From Capnocytophaga stomatis (GTDB lineage: Bacteria; Bacteroidota; Bacteroidia; Flavobacteriales; Flavobacteriaceae): DNA of 64,000 nt. Made by a program: the position numbers and the translations under genes. The stretch is taken from positions 2,294,001 through 2,358,000 of the forward strand of contig NZ_CP022387.1 in assembly GCF_002302635.1 (NCBI RefSeq), read 5' to 3'. The notes beneath the pieces are model-generated. The model was not told the DNA's origin and made no database searches. It worked only from the letters and a program-made list of their open reading frames with translations. Below are positions 1 through 7,361 of this stretch, in pieces. How positions within the stretch are numbered: the stretch's first letter is position 1; the number at the start of each line of letters is the position of its first letter.

Positions 1-2
1 AT

Positions 3-662
3 CAGCAAAAGAGCGATGTTATTATGATAACAGGCGACATTGTGAATAATTTGGCAAGCGAATTACTTCCTTGGAAAGATATTCTTAAGCAACTAAAAGC
101 TAAAGACGGAGTGTTTTCGGTTTTAGGAAATCACGATTACGGCGATTATTCTGCTTGGGAATCTCCTGAAGCAAAAGCAGAAAACCTTGAAAATCTGAAA
201 GATATACAGCGAGAAATGGGCTTTGATTTGATTTTGAATGACCATCGCTATATAGAAAAAAATGGGCAAAGAATTGCAATTGTAGGGGTTGAAAATTGGG
301 GATACGGACGATTTTCAAAATACGGAGATTTGGAAAAAGCAATGCAAAATGTTGCCGATGAGGATTTTAAAATTCTTTTAAGTCACGACCCAACACATTG
401 GGAATATGAGGTTTTACCGAAAAACAAAAATATTCAACTAACACTTAGCGGGCATACGCACGGAATGCAGTTAGGTATTGAAATAGAGGGTTTTATCAAA
501 TGGAGTCCGTCGGAATGGAAGTACAAATACTGGGGAGGAATGTACGATGAAGGAGGTAAAAAGCTGAATGTCAATCGTGGATTTGGCTATCACGCTTTCC
601 CCGGAAGAGTTGGAATTTGGCCGGAAATTACTGTGATAGAATTACGAAAAAAGAAAAGTTAA
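3..662 (+). CDS. Metallophosphoesterase, 5' end outside window
   Basis: C-terminal part of a calcineurin-like metallophosphoesterase (PF00149, YkuE-like), a hydrolase of phosphoester bonds using two metal ions. The frame is open to the left edge: the codons before the first ATG (position 24) read QQKSDVI and continue into MITGD, which is the metal-binding GD motif, so the true start lies upstream and any N-terminal membrane segment is missing. Further metal-ligand motifs are GNHD (about 35 codons downstream of the ATG at 24), SHDPTH and SGHTHG. Substrate is unknown; relatives act on cyclic nucleotides, lipids or UDP-sugars. It converges on dapA across a shared hairpin. Confidence 0.88.
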   Translation, partial: QQKSDVIMITGDIVNNLASELLPWKDILKQLKAKDGVFSVLGNHDYGDYSAWESPEAKAENLENLKDIQREMGFDLILNDHRYIEKNGQRIAIVGVENWGYGRFSKYGDLEKAMQNVADEDFKILLSHDPTHWEYEVLPKNKNIQLTLSGHTHGMQLGIEIEGFIKWSPSEWKYKYWGGMYDEGGKKLNVNRGFGYHAFPGRVGIWPEITVIELRKKKS

Positions 663-669
663 TAAAAAA

Positions 670-708
670 GTAGAGATTTGAAAATTATTCAAAGTTTCAA
701 ATCTCTAC
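670..708. terminator. Bidirectional hairpin terminator between metallophosphoesterase and dapA
   Basis: A perfect 14-bp stem (GTAGAGATTTGAAA at 670-683 with its complement at 695-708) and 11-base loop, flanked by A-rich and T-rich sequence on either side, between two convergent genes. Confidence 0.8.
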
Positions 709-728
709 TAAAAATTTATTTGAAATTC

Positions 729-1613
729 TTATAATTTACTGATAATTTGTATGTCTGCTTTAATTTCAGCTTTTAAAGCATTGGAAGCTTCTGCTAAAGG
801 TAAGCGAACATATGAGTTGCATAATCCTTTTTCTGCAAGTATAGCTTTGATTCCTACAGGGTTACCTTCTTTGAAAGCCAAGTGTGTTTGTTTCATCAGC
901 TGATAATGAATGGCTCTGGCTTTTTCTACTTCGCCTTTTAATCCAAGTCTTACCATTTCGGAAAATTCCTTCGGAAAGGCAATTCCTATTACGGAAATCA
1001 CTCCCGAACCGCCCATAAATACGGAAGGAAGCGTAGAAAAATCATCTCCTGAAATGAAGAGAAAATCTTCAGGTTTATCCTTTATTATTGCCATATTCAA
1101 AGATAAATCACCAGAAGCCTCTTTTACAGCGATTATATTTTCGAAGTTTTTGGCCAAACGATTTACCGTATCGGCACTCATTGAAACTCCCGTGCGTCCC
1201 GGTACATTGTACAAAATGACAGGAAGTGGAGAATTTTTTGCAATTTCGGAAAAATGCGCATATAGCCCATTTTGTGAAGGCTTGTTATAATATGGTGTAA
1301 CTGACAGAATCGCAGTGAATTCGGATAAATCAAAACTGTTTATTTCATCAATAACTGCTTGAGTATTGTTTCCGCCAATCCCGATAACCAAAGGTAAGCG
1401 TTTGTTATTGGCTTCGATAACGGTTTGGCAGACCAATTTTTTCTCGTCCTTAGTCAGAGTAGGAACCTCGCTTGTAGTTCCCAAAACTACAAGATATTCC
1501 ACTCCGCCATCAATTACATAGTTTACTATCTTGGTTAAAGCCTCTGTATCTACTTTATTATCAGATGTAAATGGAGTTATTAATGCAACTCCTGCTCCTT
1601 TTAGTTGTTCCAT
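729..1613 (-). CDS. dapA: 4-hydroxy-tetrahydrodipicolinate synthase
   Basis: Condenses pyruvate with aspartate semialdehyde in the cytoplasm, the first committed step of lysine and meso-diaminopimelate (peptidoglycan) synthesis. The 294-residue length is normal for the family. Visible motifs are GTTSE (residues 45-49, the substrate-binding GTTGE loop with G to S), Tyr135 in LYNVPGRTG and the Schiff-base lysine Lys164 in AVKEASGD. It lies 13 bp downstream of the DUF6913 gene and is probably co-transcribed with it from the promoter at 2169-2176. The DUF6913-dapA order next to the nucleotidase genes recurs in flavobacteria (family knowledge). Confidence 0.97.
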   Translation of the reverse strand: MEQLKGAGVALITPFTSDNKVDTEALTKIVNYVIDGGVEYLVVLGTTSEVPTLTKDEKKLVCQTVIEANNKRLPLVIGIGGNNTQAVIDEINSFDLSEFTAILSVTPYYNKPSQNGLYAHFSEIAKNSPLPVILYNVPGRTGVSMSADTVNRLAKNFENIIAVKEASGDLSLNMAIIKDKPEDFLFISGDDFSTLPSVFMGGSGVISVIGIAFPKEFSEMVRLGLKGEVEKARAIHYQLMKQTHLAFKEGNPVGIKAILAEKGLCNSYVRLPLAEASNALKAEIKADIQIISKL

Positions 1614-1626
1614 AATGATATTATTT

Positions 1627-2142
1627 TTATTTCAGCATTGTTGATAGTACCTTTTTAACTTCGGTGGTGAAAACGGCTTCATCTTCCAGTTTGCAGTTGA
1701 TAATCACATCGTTATATTCATCATCAATTCCTTCAAAGCCAATTCGTAATTTAGCTTTTATGGAAGAAGAAAGCAATAATAAAGGTAGTTTCGGACTTTT
1801 AAAATAATTGATTAAAATATCGTACTCTTGTTCCGAAAGCCTGTCGGCGTGATAGTTACGAATTTTTCCCTGCCAATTAATCTCTTTATCTATCAAAAAA
1901 GGCACTCCGTTTGTATGAGTCTCTTCCGATTTTTGTTTGTATCCTAAAAAAATGTAATTTTCAGGACGCAAATTGTAATATTTTACCAATTCCAAAAGAG
2001 GTTCAATGTCCTTAACAACATCCATATCAACGATGCAACCCACCTTTGAAATGGAGCTTCCGAGCCTTGCAGAGTATTTTTCTAAGGCTTTTAAATTCTT
2101 CTGAATTTGTTTTTTTAGAAAATAATTTTTTAGAAATTCCAA
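1627..2142 (-). CDS. DUF6913 family protein
   Basis: A 171-residue cytoplasmic protein without signal peptide or membrane segment, resembling the flavobacterial DUF6913 family (basic N-terminal helix, then a Rossmann-like alternation ending in a conserved PLLLLSSSIKAKLRIGF region). The function of the family is not known. It is the first gene of a two-gene unit with dapA, 13 bp apart, and is divergent from the nucleotidase pair. Start chosen because the -7 box lies 27 bases upstream and no longer start is available. Confidence 0.8.
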   Translation of the reverse strand: MEFLKNYFLKKQIQKNLKALEKYSARLGSSISKVGCIVDMDVVKDIEPLLELVKYYNLRPENYIFLGYKQKSEETHTNGVPFLIDKEINWQGKIRNYHADRLSEQEYDILINYFKSPKLPLLLLSSSIKAKLRIGFEGIDDEYNDVIINCKLEDEAVFTTEVKKVLSTMLK

Positions 2143-2168
2143 AATTTACTACTTTTACGGTCTGTTCG

Positions 2169-2176
2169 CAAAGATA
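2169..2176 (-). promoter_or_regulatory. -7 promoter box for DUF6913-dapA
   Basis: Read on the minus strand the sequence is TATCTTTG, an exact match to the Bacteroidetes -7 consensus TAnnTTTG, 26 bases upstream of the DUF6913 ATG. No clear -33 TTTG was seen. Confidence 0.6.
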
Positions 2177-2205
2177 AAGATAAAATTTATAAATAAGAAT
2201 CATTT

Positions 2206-2994
2206 ATGAAAAAGTTGTATTTAGGAATGAACTATTTTTTTGTTGCATTCGTAACAGTTTGTTGTTTTATTTCGTGTAAGCCTGCGAAAAATAATTTGAC
2301 CTTAATTCAGGCAAAGAATATAGAAATTGCAGCTGATAACCAGGGGAAAGATGATGAAATAGAGAAGTTTATACTTCCTTATCAGAAGCACGTTCGCAAG
2401 GAAATAGCAACGCTTTTGACTTACAATCCTGAGGCTTTGGTTAAGGAAACCAGCCAGTTAAACGCACCTATAGGAAATTTGTTAGCAGATGCTTCCTTTG
2501 AAATAATAAATCCTATTTATTCTCAAAAAACAGGAAAAAACATTGATTTTGTTTTGCTTAATTGGGGAGGGATTCGTTCCGATTTGCCGAAAGGAGATGT
2601 AACAGTAGGAACAGTTTACAACCTGATGCCTTTTGAAAATAAATTGGTAGTGTTGGAGATGAAAGGAGAAAAACTTTACGAAATGGTACAGTATTTAACT
2701 AAAACCAAAACGGCACATCCTTTGTCAAATCACGTAAAACTTCATATTACGCCAAAGGGAGATTTAGTGTTATTTACAATTAACGGAAAAAGCGTTGACC
2801 CTAATGCAACATATGTGGTTGCAACATCTGATTATTTGATGCACGGAGGCGACGGAATGATATTTTTTCACGATTCAATAAGTGTTTACGAAACAGATTA
2901 TTTGATACGAAATATACTAATGGATTATTTCAAAAAGATAGATTCTATAAAGGCGGAGAGAGATGACAGATTTATTTTTGTTGAAGATAAGTAA
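2206..2994 (+). CDS. 5'-nucleotidase C-terminal domain lipoprotein
   Basis: A 262-residue envelope lipoprotein: signal peptide with lipobox CFISC (Cys at about residue 24), followed by a 5'-nucleotidase C-terminal domain (PF02872), the part of UshA-type enzymes that binds the nucleoside base. Typical features are the N-x-x-x-D-A region (GNLLADASFE), NWGGIRSDLPKGDVTVG and the closing SDYLMHGGDG motif. The phosphatase half is encoded 22 bp downstream by a separate gene, so the two probably act together to hydrolyse nucleotides or UDP-sugars outside the cytoplasm. The order (C domain first) is the reverse of UshA. Confidence 0.92.
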   Translation: MKKLYLGMNYFFVAFVTVCCFISCKPAKNNLTLIQAKNIEIAADNQGKDDEIEKFILPYQKHVRKEIATLLTYNPEALVKETSQLNAPIGNLLADASFEIINPIYSQKTGKNIDFVLLNWGGIRSDLPKGDVTVGTVYNLMPFENKLVVLEMKGEKLYEMVQYLTKTKTAHPLSNHVKLHITPKGDLVLFTINGKSVDPNATYVVATSDYLMHGGDGMIFFHDSISVYETDYLIRNILMDYFKKIDSIKAERDDRFIFVEDK

Positions 2995-3016
2995 TTTAAA
3001 TTAATACATCAAGATT

Positions 3017-3925
3017 ATGGAAAGGCGAAGATTTATACAAAATATAGGAGCAACATCATTATTTGTGGGCTTGGGAGGTTTGTCTCTTTCGATGAAACCT
3101 CAAAATGCGAAAAAAATAACCATTTTGCATACCAATGATACACACAGTCACATAGAACCCATCTCCAAGAATGACCCAAGAAATCCTAATAAAGGAGGGG
3201 TGGCTCGGCGTGCTTACCTGATTGAGAAAATACGTCAGGAAAATCCGAATACGCTTTTGTTTGATGCGGGAGATATTTTTCAGGGAACGCCTTACTTCAA
3301 TTTTTACGGAGGCGAATTGGAGTTCAAACTAATGTCGATGCTGAAATATGACGCTGCAACAATTGGAAATCACGATTTTGATAACGGACTTGAAGGATTA
3401 CTTGCTCAGCTTCCTCACGCGAAGTTTGATTTTCTGTCAGCAAATTACGATTTCAAGAACACGATAATGGACGGACGCACAAAACCTTACAAAGTTTACG
3501 TTGTGGACGGAATTCGTGTAGGGGTTTTCGGTTTGGGAATCAGGCTAAAGAATTTAGTAAATAAAGATAATTACAAGGAAACAATTTACCTTGACCCGCT
3601 TGAAATAGCTCAAGATATGGAACGTAAACTACGAAATGAAGAAAAATGTGATTTGGTGATTTGTTTATCGCATTTGGGATATAAGTACAATACCGATGAA
3701 ATTATATGTGACCTGAAAATTGCTGAAGAAACCTCTGAAATAGACCTGATTATAGGAGGGCACACGCATACTTTCTTGCCTAAACCTACTTTGGTTTCTA
3801 ATAAAAAAGGAAACATAACGTTAGTTAATCAAGTGGGATGTTTTGGAATTAATTTAGGAAGAATTGATTTTTACTTTGAGCAAGGAAGAAACGTTCATAA
3901 TCGTGCGGTAAGCATAGAGGTTTAA
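3017..3925 (+). CDS. Metallophosphatase, 5'-nucleotidase N-terminal half, Tat-exported
   Basis: A 302-residue protein carrying only the metallophosphatase domain of 5'-nucleotidases (UshA/CpdB family). Motifs in order are HTNDTHSH, DAGDIFQG, GNHDFDNG, CLSHLG and GGHTHTF, giving all expected dinuclear metal ligands. The N-terminus (MERRRFIQNIGATS then a hydrophobic stretch) fits a twin-arginine signal, so it is expected to be exported folded. It follows the nucleotidase C-terminal lipoprotein gene by 22 bp and is almost surely in the same operon, forming a two-subunit enzyme. Confidence 0.92.
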   Translation: MERRRFIQNIGATSLFVGLGGLSLSMKPQNAKKITILHTNDTHSHIEPISKNDPRNPNKGGVARRAYLIEKIRQENPNTLLFDAGDIFQGTPYFNFYGGELEFKLMSMLKYDAATIGNHDFDNGLEGLLAQLPHAKFDFLSANYDFKNTIMDGRTKPYKVYVVDGIRVGVFGLGIRLKNLVNKDNYKETIYLDPLEIAQDMERKLRNEEKCDLVICLSHLGYKYNTDEIICDLKIAEETSEIDLIIGGHTHTFLPKPTLVSNKKGNITLVNQVGCFGINLGRIDFYFEQGRNVHNRAVSIEV

Positions 3926-4035
3926 AAATAAATAGCTTAATAAGAATTAGTTAGCAAAGTTTTGTTCTTTTATTTTGACTTATTTGTTAAGATACGTGTT
4001 TGTCGTATATTAACTAAACTTTATGTTATTCGTGT

Positions 4036-4066
4036 TTTGCTCACTTGGGAATATTTCGTTCCTTTG
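4036..4066 (+). promoter_or_regulatory. Bacteroidetes promoter for lipocalin-like lipoprotein gene
   Basis: TTTG at 4036-4039, a 19-base spacer and TTCCTTTG at 4059-4066 (one mismatch to TAnnTTTG). This favours the ATG at 4096 over an in-frame upstream start at 4045, which would lie between the two boxes. Confidence 0.65.
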
Positions 4067-4095
4067 CACCCGAGTTTTACAAAATTGAAATTATT

Positions 4096-4560
4096 ATGAA
4101 AAAAATCTTAGCATTTGCTGTGCTTGCATTTAGTTTATTGGTGATTTCTTGCGGGAAAGATGATGGAGGTGAAGTTAATAAACCTTCGGTTGATTCTTCT
4201 GATAATAATGGAGATAACAAAAACGAAACCCCTAAACAAAATCCTTTCGTAGGTACGTGGGAAATAATATCGATGAATGTTAATGGTAGAGAGCGTGTTC
4301 TTACCGATTGTGAAAAGAAAAGCCACGCTGTTTTTCAGGAAACTACACTCAAAACGTACATAAGTATGCTGGCAAGTGGTATCTGTATCGAAAAACCGAT
4401 AGATTGGACATACACAGTTTCAGACAGCAAAATATTCGGAAAAAGCGATGAAGGGCTTGTAGCTGAAATTCCTTTTGTTCTTAATGAAGGAACTCTGACG
4501 CTAACTTTCGTTATAGCAAATAAAAAGCTCGTAAGCACATACAAAAAACGACAAAATTAA
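4096..4560 (+). CDS. Lipocalin-like lipoprotein
   Basis: A 154-residue secreted lipoprotein: hydrophobic signal and lipobox VISCG (Cys at residue 19), then a low-complexity linker rich in Asp and Asn, then about 100 residues starting NPFVGTWEI, the typical opening of Bacteroidetes lipocalin-like domains (PF13648 type), which form small beta barrels. Ligand unknown. The start was chosen from the signal peptide and from the promoter, which overlaps the longer possible start. It stands alone between the nucleotidase operon and a strong terminator. Confidence 0.85.
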   Translation: MKKILAFAVLAFSLLVISCGKDDGGEVNKPSVDSSDNNGDNKNETPKQNPFVGTWEIISMNVNGRERVLTDCEKKSHAVFQETTLKTYISMLASGICIEKPIDWTYTVSDSKIFGKSDEGLVAEIPFVLNEGTLTLTFVIANKKLVSTYKKRQN

Positions 4561-4578
4561 TAAGAAATAACAACGAAG

Positions 4579-4611
4579 ACACTTGCTTTTTGCAGGTGTT
4601 TTTCTTTTTTT
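4579..4611 (+). terminator. Rho-independent terminator after lipocalin-like gene
   Basis: An 8-bp stem (ACACTTGC at 4579-4586, GCAGGTGT at 4592-4599, one G-T pair) followed by a run of 11 T with one C. Confidence 0.85.
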
Positions 4612-4637
4612 AAAAAGAATAAAAAAAAGCGATTAAA

Positions 4638-5024
4638 ATGCAAAATAAATTAAAATCAGTGGCGGAGTTCCATAAAGCTTTTGGGCTGGGAATGAGCCAA
4701 GAACCAACCATCAATTTAAGAGAAGAAATAACAAATTTGCGTTTTCGGTTAATGGCAGAAGAAAACGAAGAATATTTGGAAGCCGTTAAAAGCAAAAATA
4801 TGGTAGAGGTAGCAGATGCTTTGGGCGATATGCTGTACATCCTCTGCGGAACGATTATCGAACACGGAATGCAACATAAAATAGAAGAAGTTTTCAACGA
4901 AATCCATCGTAGTAATATGAGCAAACTTGATGAAAACGGAAAACCTATCTACCGTGAGGACGGAAAGGTAATGAAAGGAGCAAATTATTTCCCGCCCGAT
5001 ATTGCAAAGATTCTAAAAAAATAA
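4638..5024 (+). CDS. Nucleoside triphosphate pyrophosphohydrolase (MazG-like all-alpha NTP-PPase)
   Basis: A 128-residue cytoplasmic protein of the all-alpha NTP pyrophosphatase superfamily (MazG, HisE and dUTPase-2 relatives), which cleaves NTPs to NMP and pyrophosphate. Magnesium-binding acidic motifs are visible as AEENEEYLEA and EVADALGDMLY, separated by about 10 residues, the normal EExxE then ExxD layout. The C-terminal part (SNMSKLDENGKPIYREDGK) is typical of the subgroup often annotated as phosphoribosyl-ATP-pyrophosphohydrolase-like. Likely role is clearing abnormal nucleotides; the precise substrate cannot be read from the sequence. Confidence 0.85.
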   Translation: MQNKLKSVAEFHKAFGLGMSQEPTINLREEITNLRFRLMAEENEEYLEAVKSKNMVEVADALGDMLYILCGTIIEHGMQHKIEEVFNEIHRSNMSKLDENGKPIYREDGKVMKGANYFPPDIAKILKK

Positions 5025-5049
5025 CAAAACAGAAAGAAAAAGAGCAATA

Positions 5050-5079
5050 GTATTCTTTTTTATGCAAAAAAAAGAATAC
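5050..5079. terminator. Hairpin after NTP-PPase gene
   Basis: A 12-bp stem (GTATTCTTTTTT at 5050-5061 with its complement at 5068-5079) with a 6-base loop. It lies 25 bp past the stop codon. Confidence 0.5.
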
Positions 5080-5098
5080 AAAGAACAGCTAAATGTAA

Positions 5099-5139
5099 AA
5101 AGAACACTGTTGTAATTCACGATTATAACAGTGTTCTTT
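5099..5139. terminator. Strong bidirectional hairpin between convergent genes
   Basis: A 17-bp stem with one G-T pair (AAAGAACACTGTTGTAA at 5099-5115, partner at 5123-5139) and a 7-base loop, flanked by A and T runs. It sits between the NTP-PPase gene and the convergent DUF6261 gene and can end transcription from both sides. Confidence 0.8.
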
Positions 5140-5180
5140 GTGTTAAAGAGTCTGAAATATAGTCTCTTGTTACCGAGTTA

Positions 5181-5909
5181 CTATTCTACCGAATTATCTT
5201 TGTCCTTACCCGAGTTTTTTCGGCGTTTTACTTCACTGAGAGCTTTGTTAATTTCGTTGTTTATGCAGTCGGCTAAGTTTTTGTAAGGCGTTTCACCTTC
5301 CAAGAAGGCCAATGAATTAATTGTTTTTGCAAAATTGTTGAGTGTTTTCTGCATTTTTTCGCGTGCGTCTTTGGTAAGTCCCATTGTGTGGCTTGCCTGT
5401 TCTATCGAACGTTCTTTATAGAGCGTATCAAACTCGGTATTATAGGTTTCTAACGAAGTAACCCATAAAGACAGCCCTATCGAATCAATTAAAGCTTTGA
5501 TTTCGGGTGTTTTAAAATCTTGTGACAGATTGGTAATGGCAGCGGTTTCCTCTCTTAGAGGCAATCCGCTGATTTTTTTGCCGTATTTTTCAATTACAGA
5601 AAGAAGTTTTTGAGCTTTTTGAGCCTGTCCTTCTTCAGGAGAATGACAAAAAGCACGTACTGCGGTGGTTAGAGCCGAAATGGTTTTTCTGCGTTTGCCA
5701 CTAATCTTATTGAGTTTCTGAGTCTCAAATTTGGTAGAATCTCTTTTAAGGGCTTTATCCAGATTGTCCAAAGCGGTTTCATAATCTGTGAAAGAAGATG
5801 CCAATTTCAGTGTTTCTAAATTTTCTTTGCGTGCATAATGGGCAATGTTGCTGGCTACTTGAAAGAAATCCATCAGACGCAATTGGGCTAAATTTGTTTT
5901 CGGAATCAT
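5181..5909 (-). CDS. DUF6261 family protein (copy 1)
   Basis: A 242-residue, mostly helical, charged cytoplasmic protein with no signal peptide, resembling the Bacteroidetes DUF6261 family of unknown function. The C-terminus is lysine- and asparagine-rich. A paralogue lies about 11 kb away (16144-16863); both have the same overall layout: a short N-terminal helix, three to four long helices and a basic hydrophilic tail. ATG at 5909 was preferred over an upstream GTG at 5915. It is monocistronic, ending at the hairpin at 5099-5139. Confidence 0.75.
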   Translation of the reverse strand: MIPKTNLAQLRLMDFFQVASNIAHYARKENLETLKLASSFTDYETALDNLDKALKRDSTKFETQKLNKISGKRRKTISALTTAVRAFCHSPEEGQAQKAQKLLSVIEKYGKKISGLPLREETAAITNLSQDFKTPEIKALIDSIGLSLWVTSLETYNTEFDTLYKERSIEQASHTMGLTKDAREKMQKTLNNFAKTINSLAFLEGETPYKNLADCINNEINKALSEVKRRKNSGKDKDNSVE

Positions 5910-6140
5910 AATCACATATTTTTATAAGATTTACGTGTGCAATGTATAATATTTTTTTTGAAAAAACAAATAAATGAATACATTATAAAGTATTTTTCGA
6001 AGTCTATTTTTGTATTTATACTGAAAAATTAAAAATTTTACTGCCTAAAGATGATTTATTCCTTATTTTTAAGATTAATGTTTATGGAATTACTATTAAT
6101 ATGATAATATTTTTATGCAAAAGTTAAAATTAAATATAAG

Positions 6141-6170
6141 TTTGTTATATGAAAATTTATTCTATTTTTG
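6141..6170 (+). promoter_or_regulatory. Promoter for small ORF plus porin-like gene
   Basis: TTTG at 6141-6144, an 18-base spacer and TATTTTTG at 6163-6170, an exact match to the Bacteroidetes -33/-7 pattern. The start of transcription should be near 6175, giving a transcript that covers the 34-codon ORF at 6185 and the gene at 6289. Confidence 0.75.
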
Positions 6171-6184
6171 CCCCTGAAAATTTA

Positions 6185-6289
6185 ATGTACTTTAAAGATG
6201 AAAAAATGCTGTTTGGAAGAGCAAGCGAAAGTTTCCTAACACTTGGAAAGGAACAAGAATTAGAATTTCAAAATAAATTTAAAATATAA
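6185..6289 (+). CDS. Candidate 34-residue leader ORF overlapping the porin-like gene
   Basis: An ATG-started ORF of 34 codons (begins MYFKDEKMLFGRASE, ends EFQNKFKI) that lies just downstream of a consensus promoter and ends in TAATG, so that its stop overlaps the start of the next gene by one base. This fits translational coupling. The peptide is hydrophilic with no signal sequence. I do not recognise it. Part of it could instead be merely a transcribed leader. Confidence 0.4.
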   Translation: MYFKDEKMLFGRASESFLTLGKEQELEFQNKFKI

Positions 6290-6837
6290 TGAAGAAAATA
6301 TTTTACACTATCATTTTTTGTTTGCCGTTTTTGGGGCATAGTCAATCAACAGAGTTGAAAAAACAATTTGGTATAGAGGCTTCCATTCTTTCTTTGGGAG
6401 CATCATATGAATTGCCTGTTTCTACCAATATTTTAGCAGAGTTTTCTGCAGCAATGGGAGCAGCAAATATAAAGGATTACGGGCTTTCAATGGGAGTAAA
6501 TTTCGGAGAATACACACCTTATACTAAAATTGGGCTAAGACGTTATTACAACAGAGATAACCGAGTGCGAAAAGGGAAAGATATTTCCTATAACAGAGGT
6601 AATTTTGTTGGAATACAAAACAAAATTTTATACGGCAATGATGCTTTAAATGCCGTAACAATGATAAATGAGTTACATTGGGGGATACAAACCGAAATTG
6701 CTAAAGATTTACTTTTCAGTTTTCACGTAGGTTTAGGACATTATTACAGAAAATCGGATGTAAGAACAGATAGTAATAATTATTACAGCCCTATAGCTCC
6801 GACATTGGGCTTAAAAATTGAATATATACTGTTTTAA
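6289..6837 (+). CDS. Small outer-membrane beta-barrel-like protein
   Basis: A 182-residue protein with a clear cleavable signal peptide (MKKIFYTIIFCLPFLGHSQS, cut near residue 19). The rest is alternating polar and aromatic strands, with Tyr and Gly-rich turns and a C-terminal strand GLKIEYILF ending in Phe, which suggests a small outer-membrane barrel. No specific family recognised. It has its own promoter and terminator and follows the short ORF at 6185 with a one-base overlap. Confidence 0.7.
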   Translation: MKKIFYTIIFCLPFLGHSQSTELKKQFGIEASILSLGASYELPVSTNILAEFSAAMGAANIKDYGLSMGVNFGEYTPYTKIGLRRYYNRDNRVRKGKDISYNRGNFVGIQNKILYGNDALNAVTMINELHWGIQTEIAKDLLFSFHVGLGHYYRKSDVRTDSNNYYSPIAPTLGLKIEYILF

Positions 6838-6872
6838 TTTTAGCTCGGAAGTAAATTCTTTATTTCTATAAT

Positions 6873-6915
6873 AAAAAACTTTATCAAGGTTATTGATTTG
6901 ATAAAGTTTTTTGTT
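6873..6915 (+). terminator. Terminator after porin-like gene
   Basis: A 15-bp stem (AAAAAACTTTATCAA at 6873-6887 with its complement at 6898-6912), followed by further T. Confidence 0.8.
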
Positions 6916-7294
6916 TTTAATACATAATGTAACTGATTTTATCATTTTCTGAAAGTTAGAAAACTATGTTTTGAGTATATTTTATATTTTCTAATAGTCA
7001 GAAAATTATTTTAATCGATAAAAATTCGTTTCTGTTTATTTTTTATGTGTATAAATATGTATTTGTAAATTTTTTAAAGTAAAAATTGTATATATTCTTT
7101 GTGTTTGTAAAAGTTATATTGTTTTTTATTTCACAAACAGATTTTTTTGGATAAATGTATATTCATATCGGCTTTAACTTCCAATAAAATTTGTCTCGGC
7201 ATAATGGTTGCCTGAGTGTGGTCTCACTCACGGAAATTTATCCTTAATCTGTTGTGTGTTTTTTCTTGAAAATTCCGAAATCCGACGGAAAAAA
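6916..7294. other. AT-rich gene-free spacer upstream of gcvP
   Basis: About 380 bases with no credible ORF and very high A+T. The only notable structure is a GC-richer hairpin at 7211-7233 (stem TGAGTG / CACTCA closed by CC/GG with one bulged C). No glycine riboswitch aptamer motifs were recognised. Confidence 0.5.
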
Positions 7295-7327
7295 CTTGCG
7301 ATTTTTCAAATTTAATTCTAAATTTGT
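7295..7327 (+). promoter_or_regulatory. gcvP promoter
   Basis: CTTG at 7295-7298, a 21-base spacer and TAAATTTG at 7320-7327, 34 bases before the ATG at 7362. Because transcription starts near 7333, any longer in-frame start from 7254 is excluded. Confidence 0.6.
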
Positions 7328-7361
7328 ACATTTAATAATCAAAATTGATTTACATACAATT

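Noticed and set aside
6916-7294. Glycine riboswitch upstream of gcvP
   Set aside because: The expected paired aptamer motifs are not present; only one short hairpin was found, upstream of the likely promoter.
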